Positions 13,001 through 24,596 of a DNA stretch of 64,000 nucleotides are shown here, piece after piece. Source of the DNA: Stereum hirsutum FP-91666 SS1. Lineage: Eukaryota; Basidiomycota; Agaricomycetes; Russulales; Stereaceae. The position numbers and the translations under genes were made by a program. The first letter of the stretch is position 1; each line of letters starts with the position of its first letter. The stretch is taken from the NCBI RefSeq assembly GCF_000264905.1, contig NW_006763135.1, forward strand, positions 1,219,179 to 1,283,178, written 5' to 3'. The notes below the pieces were generated by a model. The model saw nothing but the letters and a program-made list of their open reading frames with translations. It was not told the origin of the DNA and did no database searches.

Positions 13001-15014
13001 TATCACGCAGAATAAGGTGACGAAAATGGGAACAGACCCTCGCAGCAGCTGCCCTCCTCTCTTCATTCGCTCCATCTCCTCGTATATAATCCGCAATATC
13101 CCTTCCATCGACTCTCCGCCCGCTCCTCGTTCTCCTCACAGACTCATCACCACTCAGATCTCCGCCATCACTGGCAGCAACTTCCGCATATTCACGACGG
13201 AGAGGAGCCATTCGTGGTCCCGGAGTAGAGCCAGCATTCGCTCGATCATTGACTACAACTGGAGGCGAAGAATGTGGCGGTGGCCCTCGTACATAACCAC
13301 CTTCCTGATCATCATACCCAAACATGCTCTCTGGCGTTATCGGAACGGGTATAGGCTGCGATGAATCGGATGGTGCGGGAATAGAAGAAGCACCACGTTC
13401 AGAGCGGTGGGAACGGTGAGATTGATGTGAGCGTTGGGAGGATGTTCGGTGGACATTTACGCCATCATCGTCCACGAAACCGCTTCCGCGCCTCGACGGA
13501 GTTCTTGAGCTACTTGGTTCCGTGTTAACGACTTCGGGGATCACCGAAGGTATGTTGGGTGTCGGAATACGCGGGGCACGAGTCTGTGCGCTGAGATTAT
13601 TGAGGTTGAAGTCTCTTGACGCGATAGGGAGCGTTGTCGTGGATGCACCAGACTCCGAACCAGACCCGGAAGCCCGACGACGAGGGCGATAGAGTTGGTG
13701 ACGTGAGGGAGGGGTGTCAGGATGTATTTGTATTTCTTCGATGATTTCAGAGTCAGCAGGGCCGGGAACTGTAAGGTCGTTCTGGGATGGGATTTCTCGG
13801 TCGTTGAGACCTGGAGGGCCTGTTTCTTCTGGGACGGGGTCGTCATAGAGTGGATAGCCATCATATCTCTCCTCGAGCCCACCGCCTTCCACCATGACCA
13901 GTCCGTCGTCCTGAATGCTACGATCATCGTCAATCACCCGAAGAGGCCTCCGCCTCCGCTCTTCGTCATACCCTTCCTCCCGACCATTGTAAAACCCGAC
14001 TCTCTTTCCCGCCCTGATCCCCTCGTTGAATCCTAATCTCCTACCCTCCTCTCTGGCTCGCCAAACCAGCCTTTCCTGCTCCAATTTCCTCGCCGTATCC
14101 CTTGCTCTGGCTGCCGCGGCCTCTGCATCCCTCCGCTGCTCCTCGTGAAGCTTCAGCCTCTCCTGAGCTCTATCAAGCTGCGCCTGGGCATTGGCCAACT
14201 GGACCTTGTACATCCCCAGCTCCTCTCGAGTCACTCCTCCCTGACGCGTGACAGATAACCGCTCATCGTCTGCCTCACGGGTCCGTTGTGTGAGTTCAAG
14301 GGCGAGGCGCTGAGCGCGGGTAGCACGAGCGCGAGAGTCCTCGAGCTGGTCCAGGGCGGCAGCCAGGACTTGACGCATGTCCTTCGAGTGCGATGAAACG
14401 GAGAGGAGGATGCGTTCATACTCTCGGTATTGTTTTTGTTTGGAGGATGAACTAGTGTGGCGCCGTCCGCTACGGCCGTGCTGGCCGCTCCCGCCACTTT
14501 GACGGTCATGGTTGGAGTCGTATGTGTGGCGACGACGCGGGCGGTCATGATCACGGTCGCGGTCTGAGCTGTGGTGATGTCCGTGAGGACGACTGAGTGA
14601 TAGGGTGCTCACTGAGAGACGAAGGTCTGCAGGACCTCGAGGTGGGGAGGGCGGTGCGGAAGCAGATTCGCTTTGGGAATTTACTTCCGAGTGACGGTTG
14701 TGTTGGATGTGTTCGTCGGGGAGGCCTTTTGGGGGAGATTCGATGGGAGGCGATTGATGTGGTTTAGTATGTGCATCACTAGTGTGGGGTGTGCGTCGTG
14801 CAGGGAAGGGTATGCCTTTCGGATGGACGATGTCTTCCCGGATGGGGATGTCATCCAAACGTTCGTAGGAGGCTGCCGTAGAACGATCACTTGGGGATTC
14901 AGCTTGTATATGAATGTATGATTCACTAGATAACAGGCTATTGAGCGTTATATCAACGACGGAATATTAAGCAGCGCACTCAAGGTAGGAGCCGGAGGAA
15001 CCGCTGTCAGGCAT
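10045..15014 (-). CDS. Large disordered coiled-coil protein of unknown function, 1519 aa
   Basis: Six exons in transcript order: 15014-14980, 14925-13038, 12967-12407, 12272-11675, 11602-10788 and 10707-10045. The frame is kept at every junction. Exon 1 is only 35 nt and encodes MPDSGSSGSYL. After a Ser/Arg/His-rich segment there is a charged coiled coil at roughly residues 160-300, ending in a conserved-looking stretch with RRLGFNEGIRAGKRVGF. The following 1200 residues are disordered and rich in Ser, Pro, Gln and Gly, with a YVPPPQQQ repeat block near residues 735-785. Near the C-terminus there is a basic cluster, RRLSKKDKKKDKGKQK. The short intron at 11603-11674 contains an in-frame TGA and must be removed to join the halves. 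I do not recognise the protein; a scaffold or polarity role is only a guess. The gene is divergent from ARB1. Confidence 0.8.
11603..11674 (-). other. 72-nt intron containing an in-frame stop
   Basis: The donor is GTGCGT at 11674 and the acceptor is TAG ending at 11603, with CTAAA about 20 nt before the acceptor. Its length is a multiple of three, so only the TGA at 11643-11645 shows that it is an intron. A gene finder could wrongly split the gene here. Confidence 0.8.
12545..12685 (-). repeat. Coding tandem repeat, YVPPPQQQ units
   Basis: A 24-nt unit encoding YVPPPQQQ is repeated about five times, with degenerate flanking copies (YVPPSPQQ, FVPPPQHQ). It lies in exon 3 of the large disordered protein. 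Glutamine codons dominate, so length variation between strains is likely. Confidence 0.85.
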
Positions 15015-15134
15015 CGCGGCGGACGACGACGTTAGCCGATCTCAAGAGACTTTTCCGACAAAGTCAGAGCACTATACCACAGAGCAGTACAGACAAAACG
15101 AGAGCAGCGGGTGGCGCCTAACCAAGGACATGGG

Positions 15135-15148
15135 TGGGGATATATAAG
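15135..15148. promoter_or_regulatory. TATA-like element between divergent genes
   Basis: The sequence GGGATATATAAGG lies in the 413-bp gap between the start codons of the disordered protein (minus strand, 15014) and ARB1 (plus strand, 15428). It reads as a TATA box on both strands. It is about 120 bp from the minus-strand start and 280 bp from the ARB1 start, so I cannot say which gene it serves. Confidence 0.45.
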
Positions 15149-15427
15149 GATCGCGGAGCGGTGTTCGGAAAGAGAACAAGACGGGCCACACACGAACCAA
15201 ACGCGGAGTCCGCTTTGGGCACGCGCGGGGAGAAGTGGCGTGGGTTAGGGTCAGGCGTCAGAGCAAAGCGTGGGAGACCAAAACTTCGAGCCAGTCTCCA
15301 ATCCCGAATTTATTTATCTGCATCGATTACTGCACGACCATCTTTCTGCCACTTCCCCCCACGGCCCTCACCCGTCCGACCGTTCTTCACCGTCTACGAC
15401 CACAGCTCATCAGCACATATATAGAAG

Positions 15428-17575
15428 ATGGCCCCCTCAGCCTCAAAGCAAAAGCGTCTCGCAGAAAAGGCCGCAAAGCAGGCCTCCAAGGGCACGGACG
15501 CCTCCACATCGACGTCTACACCCAATGGCTCGTCCTTCAATACCCCTCTGACCAGCATGTCTGCTGCCACCAGTCAGGAAGACCTGACAGGGATGGCCAA
15601 GCTGAAGATCTCCACCGATAGGTACCTTCGTTTTCGCCACATTTTGTATCAGAAAGTAAGAAACTGACGGATGATGGGCGGTTCACAGGAGTGCGTCCGG
15701 CGTGCTCGTATCCGACGCAAAGGGCCGTGACATTAAAATCGACTCCTACACCCTTTCTTTCCATGGCCGGCTACTCATCGAGAACGCTGAGATTGCTCTC
15801 AACTACGGTCAACGGTATGGTCTTCTCGGCGAGAACGGCTCTGGAAAAGTGCGTCATTTCGTCCTTTGCCCTCGACCCACATCTTCTGATCCATATCTAC
15901 GTCCTGCATCACCAGTCTACATTCCTCCAGTCAATCGCCGAACAGGATATCGCTATCCCACCTCATATCGATATCTACCTTGTCAGCGGTGAAGCCGAGC
16001 CTTCCGACGTGAACGCCCTCGACTACATCGTCGCCTCCGCCAAAGCGAAGGTTGCGAAGCTCGAGGCCCGCATCGAAGAACTCTCCGTCGCAGACGACAT
16101 CGATGAGCTCGCTCTCGAGGCCACCTATGAGGAGCTCGAAGAGATGGACCCCTCCACTTTCGAAGTCAAGGCGGGCTCCATCCTCCACGGTCTCGGTTTC
16201 AGTCAGACTATGATGAAGAAACCGACGAAGGACATGTCTGGTGGTTGGCGTATGCGTGTATCGCTCGCGAGGGCGCTGTTCGTCAAGCCGCATTTGCTGC
16301 TTATGGACGAGCCCACAAATCATTTGGATTTGGGCGCCGTCGTTTGGTTGGAGGCCTATCTTTCGACTTACAACCACATCTTGGTCATCACGTCGCATTC
16401 CCAGGATTTCATGGATAGCGTTTGCACGAACATCATGGATCTGACTATGAAGAAGAAGCTCGTCTACTATGCCGGTAACTACACAACCTACGTCCGGACC
16501 AAGGGCGAGAACGAGGTCAACCAGATGAAGGCGTACCACAAGCAGCAGGAGGAAATTCAACACATCAAGAAGTGAGCGCTTATCCTTGCTCCTCATTTGC
16601 TTGACATTAACCACCTATCTGCGCTACTAGATTTATTGCCTCTGCCGGTACATACGCCAATCTCGTCAGGCAGGCCAAGTCGAAGCAGAAGATCATCGAC
16701 AAGATGGAGGCCGCCGGCCTTGTCGAGAAAATCGAGGTACCGAGACCTCTTCGATTCAACTTCGAGGATATCAGTAAACTCCCACCACCCATCATCGCCT
16801 TCGACAACGTCGCCTTCTCTTACTCGGGCAAGAAGGAGGATTACCTCTATGAGCACCTGTCTTTCGGTATCGAGTACGTGTCTCCTTTTGCCTCCTCATC
16901 CACCTTACTCATCAACATCCTTATTCTTCTAGCATGGACTCCCGCATAGCCATCCTCGGCGCCAACGGTACCGGGAAATCCACCCTTCTCAACCTCATCA
17001 CCGGCGCCCTCCAACCCACCCAAGGCACCGTCTCCAAGCACGTCAGTCTCAAACTCGCAAAATACTCTCAACACTCCGCCGACCAACTGCCGTACGACAA
17101 ATCGCCTCTGGAATACTTCCAAGCCAAATACGCCGAGAAGTTCCCGGAGAAGGACCTCCAGGCGTGGAGGGCGCAACTCGGCCGGTTCGGTCTGTCCGGG
17201 ACTCATCAGACCTCGACGATCAAGCAGCTCTCGGACGGTCTGAGGAACCGGGTCGTGTTCTCGCAGATCGCGATGGAGCACCCGCATATCCTGCTCCTCG
17301 ACGAGCCGACGAATCATTTGGATATGACGTCGATCGATGCGCTCGCCCGTGCGATTAAGGAGTTCGAGGGAGGGGTGGTCATCGTGTCCCATGACTTTAG
17401 GCTGATCTCGCAGGTTGGGGACGAGCTTTGGGAGGTCAAGGACAGGAAGATCAGGAATTTGACGAAGGAGGATATCTCGATCGTGACGTATAAGAAACAG
17501 CTGGCGCAGCAGAGTATGGCGGCCATCGAGAAGGCGAAGTTGTTCAGCAAGAATATGACCAAGTCGAAGGCTTGA
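15428..17575 (+). CDS. ARB1: ABC-F ATPase ARB1 (ABCF2), ribosome biogenesis
   Basis: Five exons (15428-15621, 15689-15848, 15916-16571, 16631-16873, 16933-17575) encode 631 residues, close to human ABCF2 (about 634). There are two ABC ATPase domains and no membrane segments, as in ABC-F proteins. Domain 1 has Walker A GENGSGKST (112-120), signature MSGGW and Walker B LLLMDEPTNHLD. Domain 2 has Walker A GANGTGKST, a degenerate signature LSDGL and Walker B LLLDEPTNHLD. The linker contains QQEEIQHIKKFIASAGTYA, which is highly characteristic of ARB1 and separates it from GCN20 and eEF3. The first Walker A is split by an intron right after the lysine codon. The family acts in 40S and 60S subunit assembly, shuttling between nucleus and cytoplasm. 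Lysine- and alanine-rich N-terminus as usual. Confidence 0.95.
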
Positions 17576-19086
17576 GCGGGGTTGGGTGATTCGGGGCTAG
17601 GTGGTGCAGGTTTAGGTTTAGGTGTGGGTGAGGTGGGGTGAATTGAGTAGATGGTTGGTGTGTACTGGGCGCGTTGTAGGTTTGTAGGTCCGGAGAGATG
17701 AGATGGGTGTGTATGTGAGTAGTGTCCGATCATCGATTGAAGTCTATCGCCGCTGTATCATTACACGGACCACGGTTCGCTCGTTGCCTCGTTCATTGTT
17801 GTCGTTGTTCGTTGTATGTCGCATCCGCCGTCGTGTTTGTTTGTGTTATTACCCACATATACTTAGCATGATTTCGTGTGACGGCCAGTACATATCGCAG
17901 TTAGAGTTGAGCAGGTAGTTGTAGTAGTCGTAGTAAGTAGTCTTCCGTAGACCCAATATTCTTGTAGCTCCCTCTCCCGTCTTGTTACATGCATACCGAT
18001 ATCAGCCTCTTCCTTGTACACGTCCCATCCATGACCTCAACATCATTCTTCAGAGCAGCGGAGCATATCGTGTCGAGATAGAAAGATACATATTCAACGC
18101 TTCACCAAAAGCCACGACTGGAATACGCCGTCGAAAGAATGAAAGACCTCAATCAGGCAAAGAGCTCGGCCCAGACTACGTAGAAACTAATGTTGTCCAT
18201 ACAGTTATGTTGGTAAGCAGAGAACTTTCTATCGGCACGAATACGCTGACCGGCTGCGCCATCGAGTCGTTGAACGTTGAACGTTGACTCGTGTTGAGTC
18301 CGGGGCCAAAGCAGAAGGCGCTCGACGTTGATTTCGGCGCAATCTCCGTGGAGCGCTGATAGAGAATAAGAGTGAGAATAGAGACAAAGGAGGTTTTCCA
18401 ACCATCGGTGTGGCGGCATGGAGAGGCTTTGTGTCTGAGCAATGCCTTGGAGTTGGAGAGGGGCCCACCGTCATAACCATACGGAGCTTACCCACTATTC
18501 TTCTATGTCGCCAGAGTCAACTAAATATATAGCCAGAGCTCCGAGAGAGACAGTCACGAGACGCCTTTATGATTCGAGCGCAAGAGTATCGGGCCCCCAG
18601 CCGAGTACCAAGCTGGCCATGACAGTGAAGCTGACTCGAGTCTTGCGGTCGATGACCTCCCCATGAGTGCAACGAAGACAGAAGTAGACACCACAAGACA
18701 AGGCATCCCAGAGCTCGAAGCAAGTCGACCAATATGTCCTCCTCCCGCTGCGCACGCGCTAACGTTGAGCGCCGACATTGTGTTACTGCAATGCGGAACC
18801 GATGTGAAGAGTCCGGGATGAAAACGAGATGAAACAGCCAGCAAAGAGATGGTATTATCGTGATCTGAAAGAGTAAAATATAGGTGCACGAGGGCTGTTA
18901 TCGGGGATCATGATGAGGTCGTGTCTGTGTCGTGGTGGGCGTCTGGGAAGAGGACCGGGCGGCACGCCACAAGCTGCCACAAGTTCGTTGGAGGTTGCTG
19001 ACATAAACAGACGCTGCATGCCTCTCGCACGGTGACCTCCTCACCGCTCTTCCCATCTCTTCCACCGACCGCCATCACCATCCCCG
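17576..19086. other. 1.5-kb intergenic region without a recognised gene
   Basis: The first 150 bases after ARB1 are G/T-rich (repeated GGT and GTGGGTG) and look like a 3' UTR. The remainder has only short overlapping frames on both strands, with no domain signature or convincing splice set. The last 100 bases are C/T-rich and probably form the promoter of the next gene. Confidence 0.5.
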
Positions 19087-22043
19087 ATGCCGGTAACGTT
19101 TAGTTCTCGTCCACCACGTCCGTCTTCGTCTCCAGAGCCTGCATTCACCAACGCCGACGACTCTATCGTCCTCTCCGACCTCGTTCGCTCCGGCGAAGCC
19201 TCCCGACTCCGCCGCCGAGGCGCTATCCGCGACGGCCCCCTTTCCTCCCATCGCCAAACTTCATCCATGTCTTCAGCACCAGTCTTCTCCCCACCAGCAC
19301 CCACTTTTGCCGCTACTGCATCAAGATCAATATTCAGACCACTGTCTCCTGTCTGGCGAAATGACTTCCAGGAGTCGAGGGATCCAGACTTTCAGGGAGT
19401 GGATGATGATGTTTACCAGTATGACGATGATGAGGATGCGAATGGAGAGTGGCAGTGGGGAAGGACGCAGGGTGCGATGGACAGTGCTGGAAATGTAGAG
19501 AGGGAGGGTCGTCGACAGGCTCTTGAAGCAGACATCCGACTCGAAGACACTGATCATTCCTCTGGTTCTTTCATACTCCTCTGCGGCGCCGAAATTGCTC
19601 CCGACGCCCAGGATCTTTCGTCCCATTTCGCTTCGACTAGCAATGCACCGCGTAGGAAGCCCTCTGCATTCTGTCCCGTTTCGCCCGCTCAGCGTCCGCC
19701 CCGTCCACGACGGACCAATGGGTGTGGCGCCATAGTTCATCTCTCCGGTATACCACGGCGCCGTCATGGTGTCTGGATAGCTCGTGGTGCTGCGACACCG
19801 GATGTTGTTTCTATGCCCACCTCCTATTTCGACTGCACGGCAGTAGCCAAGATGATGAAGAGTGCGTGCGGTTGCGTGCGTGAGGGCGTAGGGTGTAGTG
19901 TTTGGTACGTCCACTAATCTTCGTGTCCACAGCCTCTATTCGCTACGCGTACCCTTTGTGTTCACCTCGCCTAAACCCCATACTTTCATGATACATAACG
20001 CCCCTCGGTTCTTCTTGATATGAATTCATTTTCTGATATCGCTTGCCTCGTGCATTATGCTACAGTGGGAATATTCTGGGCACTATCTACACTCCCTGTC
20101 AAGCCGCAGCCGACGGTCTCTTTACGCCTCCAACGCCCACTACCGCCCGACCCACAAGCGCAACCACAAATTCATCATCCACAAGGACGAATCACGCTCA
20201 CTCACCATCCACGACAACTCCGGAACCTTCATTCTTCCCCTCTGGGCCGTCATACTGGCTCCCACCATCCCAGTCATCGAATAACCATCCTGCTCCTGCA
20301 ACATCAGCATCCTCTTCATCAAAGAAATCGTCGAGTCCACCGCGGCTCGCAATCTACACCTTCTTCTCCACCCATGTCCGTTCTACAGTCCCCTATACTT
20401 TCCCTGCTGTTCCCACACCTCCGCCCTCTTCTTCCACACCTGCGCCGACACGTGCACCAGCACAAATATCGCAATACGATACTGCACTACCGGCAGCATC
20501 CTCCTCGTCATCGATATTGGCAGTGGGGTATGGCGCTGGCCCTCGGCCCTCTGTGTATCCGTACGGGGCACAGAGGCTGACGTCTAGCTCAAACATCTTC
20601 GGGCGCTCGAACGAGTCCCAACCGTCACGGTCTCAGTCGCTGTCTCTGTCTCAATCCCAGTCCCGCGCACAACTGCAGTCCCGACCGTCGTACCCTTACC
20701 CGTACCCGTCCCCTTATCCCTACGCGTCGCAGGCGCAATCACAGTCTCAGACAACGCTCGCATCGACGACTTCACTCGGGTCTGCTCCTGGGTCTACCGT
20801 GAATGTATCGGATCCGGCTCTGCCCACACCCCGCATGCCTGCTCCTCTACAGCGCCAGAACACGGTCACGAGCGAGAATGGTAGTGCAACCAATGGAGCC
20901 GAGCCCCTCCCAACACTGAGTTCCGCGTTTGATCCATCGCAACTCCAAACACAGACCCAAACACAAACACAGAATCAGACTCAGCAGACCCAATCATGGT
21001 CGAACTTATTCTCCAACGCCAGTTCTCCCCCACCTCCCCCGTCACTCCCACCTCCCTCTGCGGCTTCTCCAGCCCCACGATTCCCGCCTCTACGTCGGTG
21101 GACCTCATACGCTCTAGAGGACGTCTTACTCCCCTGGGACGCGTTCGAGAATATCCCCAACGGCAACGGCTCGTCTTCGGCGCGCAGTTCTCTAGAACAG
21201 CAAATGGAGGACAGGGAGAGGAATAGGGATACGGATCGGGAGAGGATAAGGTTGACGAGGAGGGGAAGGACGCGGATGCCGAGTTTTGCGGCGCCGCCTG
21301 CTTCGAGCGCTGTTTCGCCGATGGTGGGTGCTATTGGGGGTGTTGGTACGGGCACGGCGTCGGCGTCGGCGTCTACCGCGCAGTCGCAAACGCAGACGCA
21401 GACGCAGCTTACGGGGTGGGGCTCGACGTTGGGTGCGGATGTGCTTTTGGAAGTGGCGGCGAGGAGGAGCCAGAGGGAGAGGATTAGACAGGTGCGAACT
21501 GAGGATGAGAGGTGGAGGGAAGAAAGAGAGCGGCAGAGGGAGAGAGATAGGGAAGAGAGGATGAGACAGGTGCGATCTGAGAGTGATAGGTTCAGGGAAG
21601 AAAGAGAGCGGCAGAGGGAGATAGATAGGGAAGAAAGGGAACAGCAGAGGGCGAGAGATAGGGAGGAAAGAGAGCGTCAGAGGGAAAGAGACAGAGATGG
21701 AGACGTTGCTGATGAGGCTAGTGGTGGCGAGGGTGTGGCGGTGAATAATTTGGTGAATTTGAGCGCCATGTTTTCGGGGGCTGACGAGAATGGGGATGTG
21801 CGGGATGGGAGGGATAGTATGGAGGGGAGGGAGTACAGTTATGAGGAGATGAGGATGAGGGGCGCGAGTCCGGCGATGGATATGGAAGCTGAGATTGAGA
21901 TGGTGGAAGATGAGGGTGTGCTCCTGGGAGATGAGGTAGTTTTGGATTCAGGTGTGTTCGATGCGGATGCGGGTGACGTGGGCGAGAAGCCGGAGGGTGC
22001 GTTGAGTCCTGGTGGTGGTGGTATGATGTGGGCGGAGCGGTAA
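19087..22043 (+). CDS. Cys-rich, largely disordered fungal protein of unknown function, 931 aa
   Basis: Two exons, 19087-19904 and 20066-22043, encode 931 residues. The N-terminal third contains a compact cysteine-containing part: FILLCGAEIAP, TNGCGAIVHLSGIPRRR, SYFDCTAV and CGCVREGVGC, followed after the intron by SVCGNILGTIYTPC. The spacing of CGC, GC, CxxC-like and PC pairs suggests a metal-binding fold, probably zinc. The intron cuts the codon of the cysteine in SVCGN, so the fold exists only after splicing. I have the impression that this region recurs in other basidiomycetes but cannot name a family. The rest is Ser/Pro/Gln-rich with QTQTQTQ and YPYPYPSPYPY runs. Near the C-terminus comes an Arg/Glu coiled coil made of 26-residue repeats, then an acidic tail. 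Function unknown. Confidence 0.75.
21475..21705 (+). repeat. Coding 78-nt tandem repeat, Arg/Glu-rich coiled coil
   Basis: Two clear units start at about 21485 and 21563, each beginning RQVR and containing REERERQRE, followed by a partial third. The period is 78 nt or 26 residues. The translated block is almost only Arg, Glu, Gln and Asp and should form a long charged helix. Confidence 0.8.
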
Positions 22044-23230
22044 TTGGTGGGTTCTCTTTGTTTGTTAATGATGTTCATGACCATAGACACAATTCTCGTG
22101 CGTCGCTCTTCCTTTGGAATCGGGGTGTCGTGTTGGTTGTTGCCTCTTGTATAATTTTCTGTGGATTCCTATCACTTCGTCGTCCTTGCATCCAATCCCG
22201 TTCTTGATTTCATGATATTACATATCGTTGTCTACTACGGCGACGAGCACTCTCGCCCTCTCGCCATCTTCATTTTCCATGTTTATTAATGCTCGCCCCG
22301 GTCTTGTCACTAGTACTCCCATCCCCATCGATATCGCCCCTCCCCATGTGCATGTTTCATCTACTTATTTATTCGCTGCTCCGGTACTCACAACACGTGC
22401 ATAGCTCTGAATCCCTTTCCCCCAAGTCCTCTCATCACCTCACCCGTCTGTTCTCTCTACCTATCCTGCTCGTCACTTCATGCGCATCCATATCTACATT
22501 CGTTAGTATTCTATGAAGTTTGAATCTCATAGTGTCACTGCGTTATTGGATGGCTGGGTCCACTGTAAGCAGAATGTCCTGCCCATTGACAGCCGGGTCC
22601 GAGTCCGACTGTACATGTGTCTGCCTCAGGTTCTTCGGTAGTTTGCCAATAAGCCTCTACTGCCAACAAACAATCCGCATGAAAGAGCTAGTACCACTCA
22701 TCTGTTCTGGTTCCAACCTCTGAGTCCCTACGTCCAGTTATTCGTCCCTGTCCCAACGTCCTGTCTGCCCAGTACCACGCAGCCAGTTGAAACTTAGACT
22801 TGACCTCGAGAACCCATTTCGATATTCGGCACTCCTGTCATTTTCCGATGAAATGGTTTCGGTGGTGGCTTGTTGTGTACTCAAGTTAGAGGGAAATATC
22901 TGGGGTTAGTCGAGGCTCCTCCAGTACCGATCGCGATTCGTGACGGGCACCATAAACTCCGCATTCCTCGCCGCAACACTTTTGACGGCTCGAACCGCGT
23001 CAACATAACTCAAAAAAACTCACGCTGGCTGAAGGGCAAGGTAGAGTTCGCACGAAACCATGATCCATAATTGATAGTACTAGATGTCATATTCCCACTC
23101 CGAGGGAACCACGTAAAAGGACTCGAAAGATACAACAGAAAGAAAGGCTTCTCTTTATTTATCCAAGCAGATCACCTCCGACCGCATCATGCTCTACTTC
23201 CCCGCAGACTACCTCCATACCCCGCGTCGT
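22044..23230. other. 1.2-kb convergent intergenic region
   Basis: This lies between the 3' ends of the Cys-rich gene and glutamine synthetase. The frames present are short and Ser/Leu-rich, without signature. It probably holds two 3' UTRs and spacer DNA. Confidence 0.55.
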
Positions 23231-24596
23231 CTACTGGTCGAGGATAGTGGTCTCGACGATGATGTCGGTGACACGGTACGGGTCTGCAACACAGTTAGAG
23301 GTCACGCGAGGCGAAAAAAAGGACGATGTCGTAGAAATGACGCGATGGTGATAGAATACGCACCGATGTTGGAAGCGGGACGCCTGTCCTCCAAGTATCC
23401 GTAGCCCTGCGCACCGACGTGCCTCGGGATACGGATCGACGCACCACGGTTGGCCACACCAGAGGAGAAAGCGCCGATATGGCCAGTCTCATGGCGACCG
23501 GTCAACCTGAGGTCGTTGTCCTCTCCGTACACGGCGATGTGCTCGTTATGCCTCTTCGACAACTTCTCGATAGCAGCGTCGATGGCCTTCATGCCTCCGG
23601 GCTCACGCATCTCCTTGGTCGAGTAGTTGGTGTGGCAGCCGGCACCGTTCCAGTCGCCCTGGAGGGGCTTGGGGTGGAAGGAGACCTTGACACCCCACTG
23701 CTCGGCGATGCGGACGAGGAGGTAGCGGGCCATCCAGAGGTGGTCGCCCATGGAGATACCCTCGCAAGGACCGACCTGGAACTCCCACTGAGAGGGCATG
23801 ACTTCCGCGTTGATACCGCTGATGTTGACGCCGGCGTAGAGACAGGCACGGTAGTGAGCCTCGATGAGGTCACGGCCGAAAACCTTGCCAGTTCCTTGAA
23901 TGGCGGAAGCGGATAGGTGTCAGAAAAAACCACCCCAAAGGAATGAATTAAGGGGTCACGTGAGAACAAAACGTACCAGCACCGCAGTAGTAAGGACCTT
24001 GAGGGCCGGGGAAACCACCCTTGGGCCAACCGAAGGGAGTGCCGTCAACGTCGAAGAGGGTGTACTCCTGCTCGATACCGAACCAGGGGACGACGTCCTT
24101 CGCGAGGTCCATGGTCTTCTTGGCGTGGTGACGGTAGTTGGTCATGTTGGGGGTGCCGTCGTTGTTGTAGCACTCTGCGAGGACGAGGATGTTGTCGCCC
24201 TTGCGGAAGGGGTCCTTGAAGATGGCAGCGGGGCGGAGGTAGATGTCGGAATCGTGGCCGGGGGCTTGGTTCGTGGAGGAACCGTCGAAGTCCCAGACGC
24301 GAAGTTGGCCGATATCGGTCACCTTCTTCTGGACGGTCTGTGGTGGGTGCGGATGAGCACCTCGCTCGAGCGAGCGAGGGGATCAAGCCAAAGTAAAGTA
24401 AGGCATACCGTGGTCTTCGAACGGAGACCGCCATCGCCATCAATCCAGACATCTGCAAGACGGCGAATTGAGATCAGCGTCGAGCACGGCCAAAATTGCG
24501 TCGCCGACAATAAAACGTACATTCTGCCTGAACCTTTTCGCCCTGGGGGAGCTCAAGGAAGGGGGCGAGGAGATCTGGGCGGTAGGTGAAGGCCAT
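23231..24596 (-). CDS. GLN1: Glutamine synthetase, eukaryotic type
   Basis: Five exons in transcript order (24596-24521, 24452-24409, 24337-23977, 23894-23364, 23283-23231) encode 354 residues, the normal size of eukaryotic GS. The enzyme makes glutamine from glutamate, ammonium and ATP in the cytoplasm and sets the nitrogen signal in fungi. Visible landmarks are the N-terminal [21 protein letters not shown] (the beta-grasp substrate loop), [12 protein letters not shown] with metal-binding glutamates, [17 protein letters not shown], the nucleotide-binding NGAGCHTN region, and [10 protein letters not shown] near the C-terminus. The protein ends TTILDQ. Exon 2 is only 44 nt. Codon use is strongly biased to C-ending codons, as expected of a highly expressed gene. 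No missing key residue was seen. Confidence 0.97.

Noticed and set aside
23419..24589. Long plus-strand open frames over glutamine synthetase
   Set aside because: They are antisense shadows of a highly codon-biased gene.
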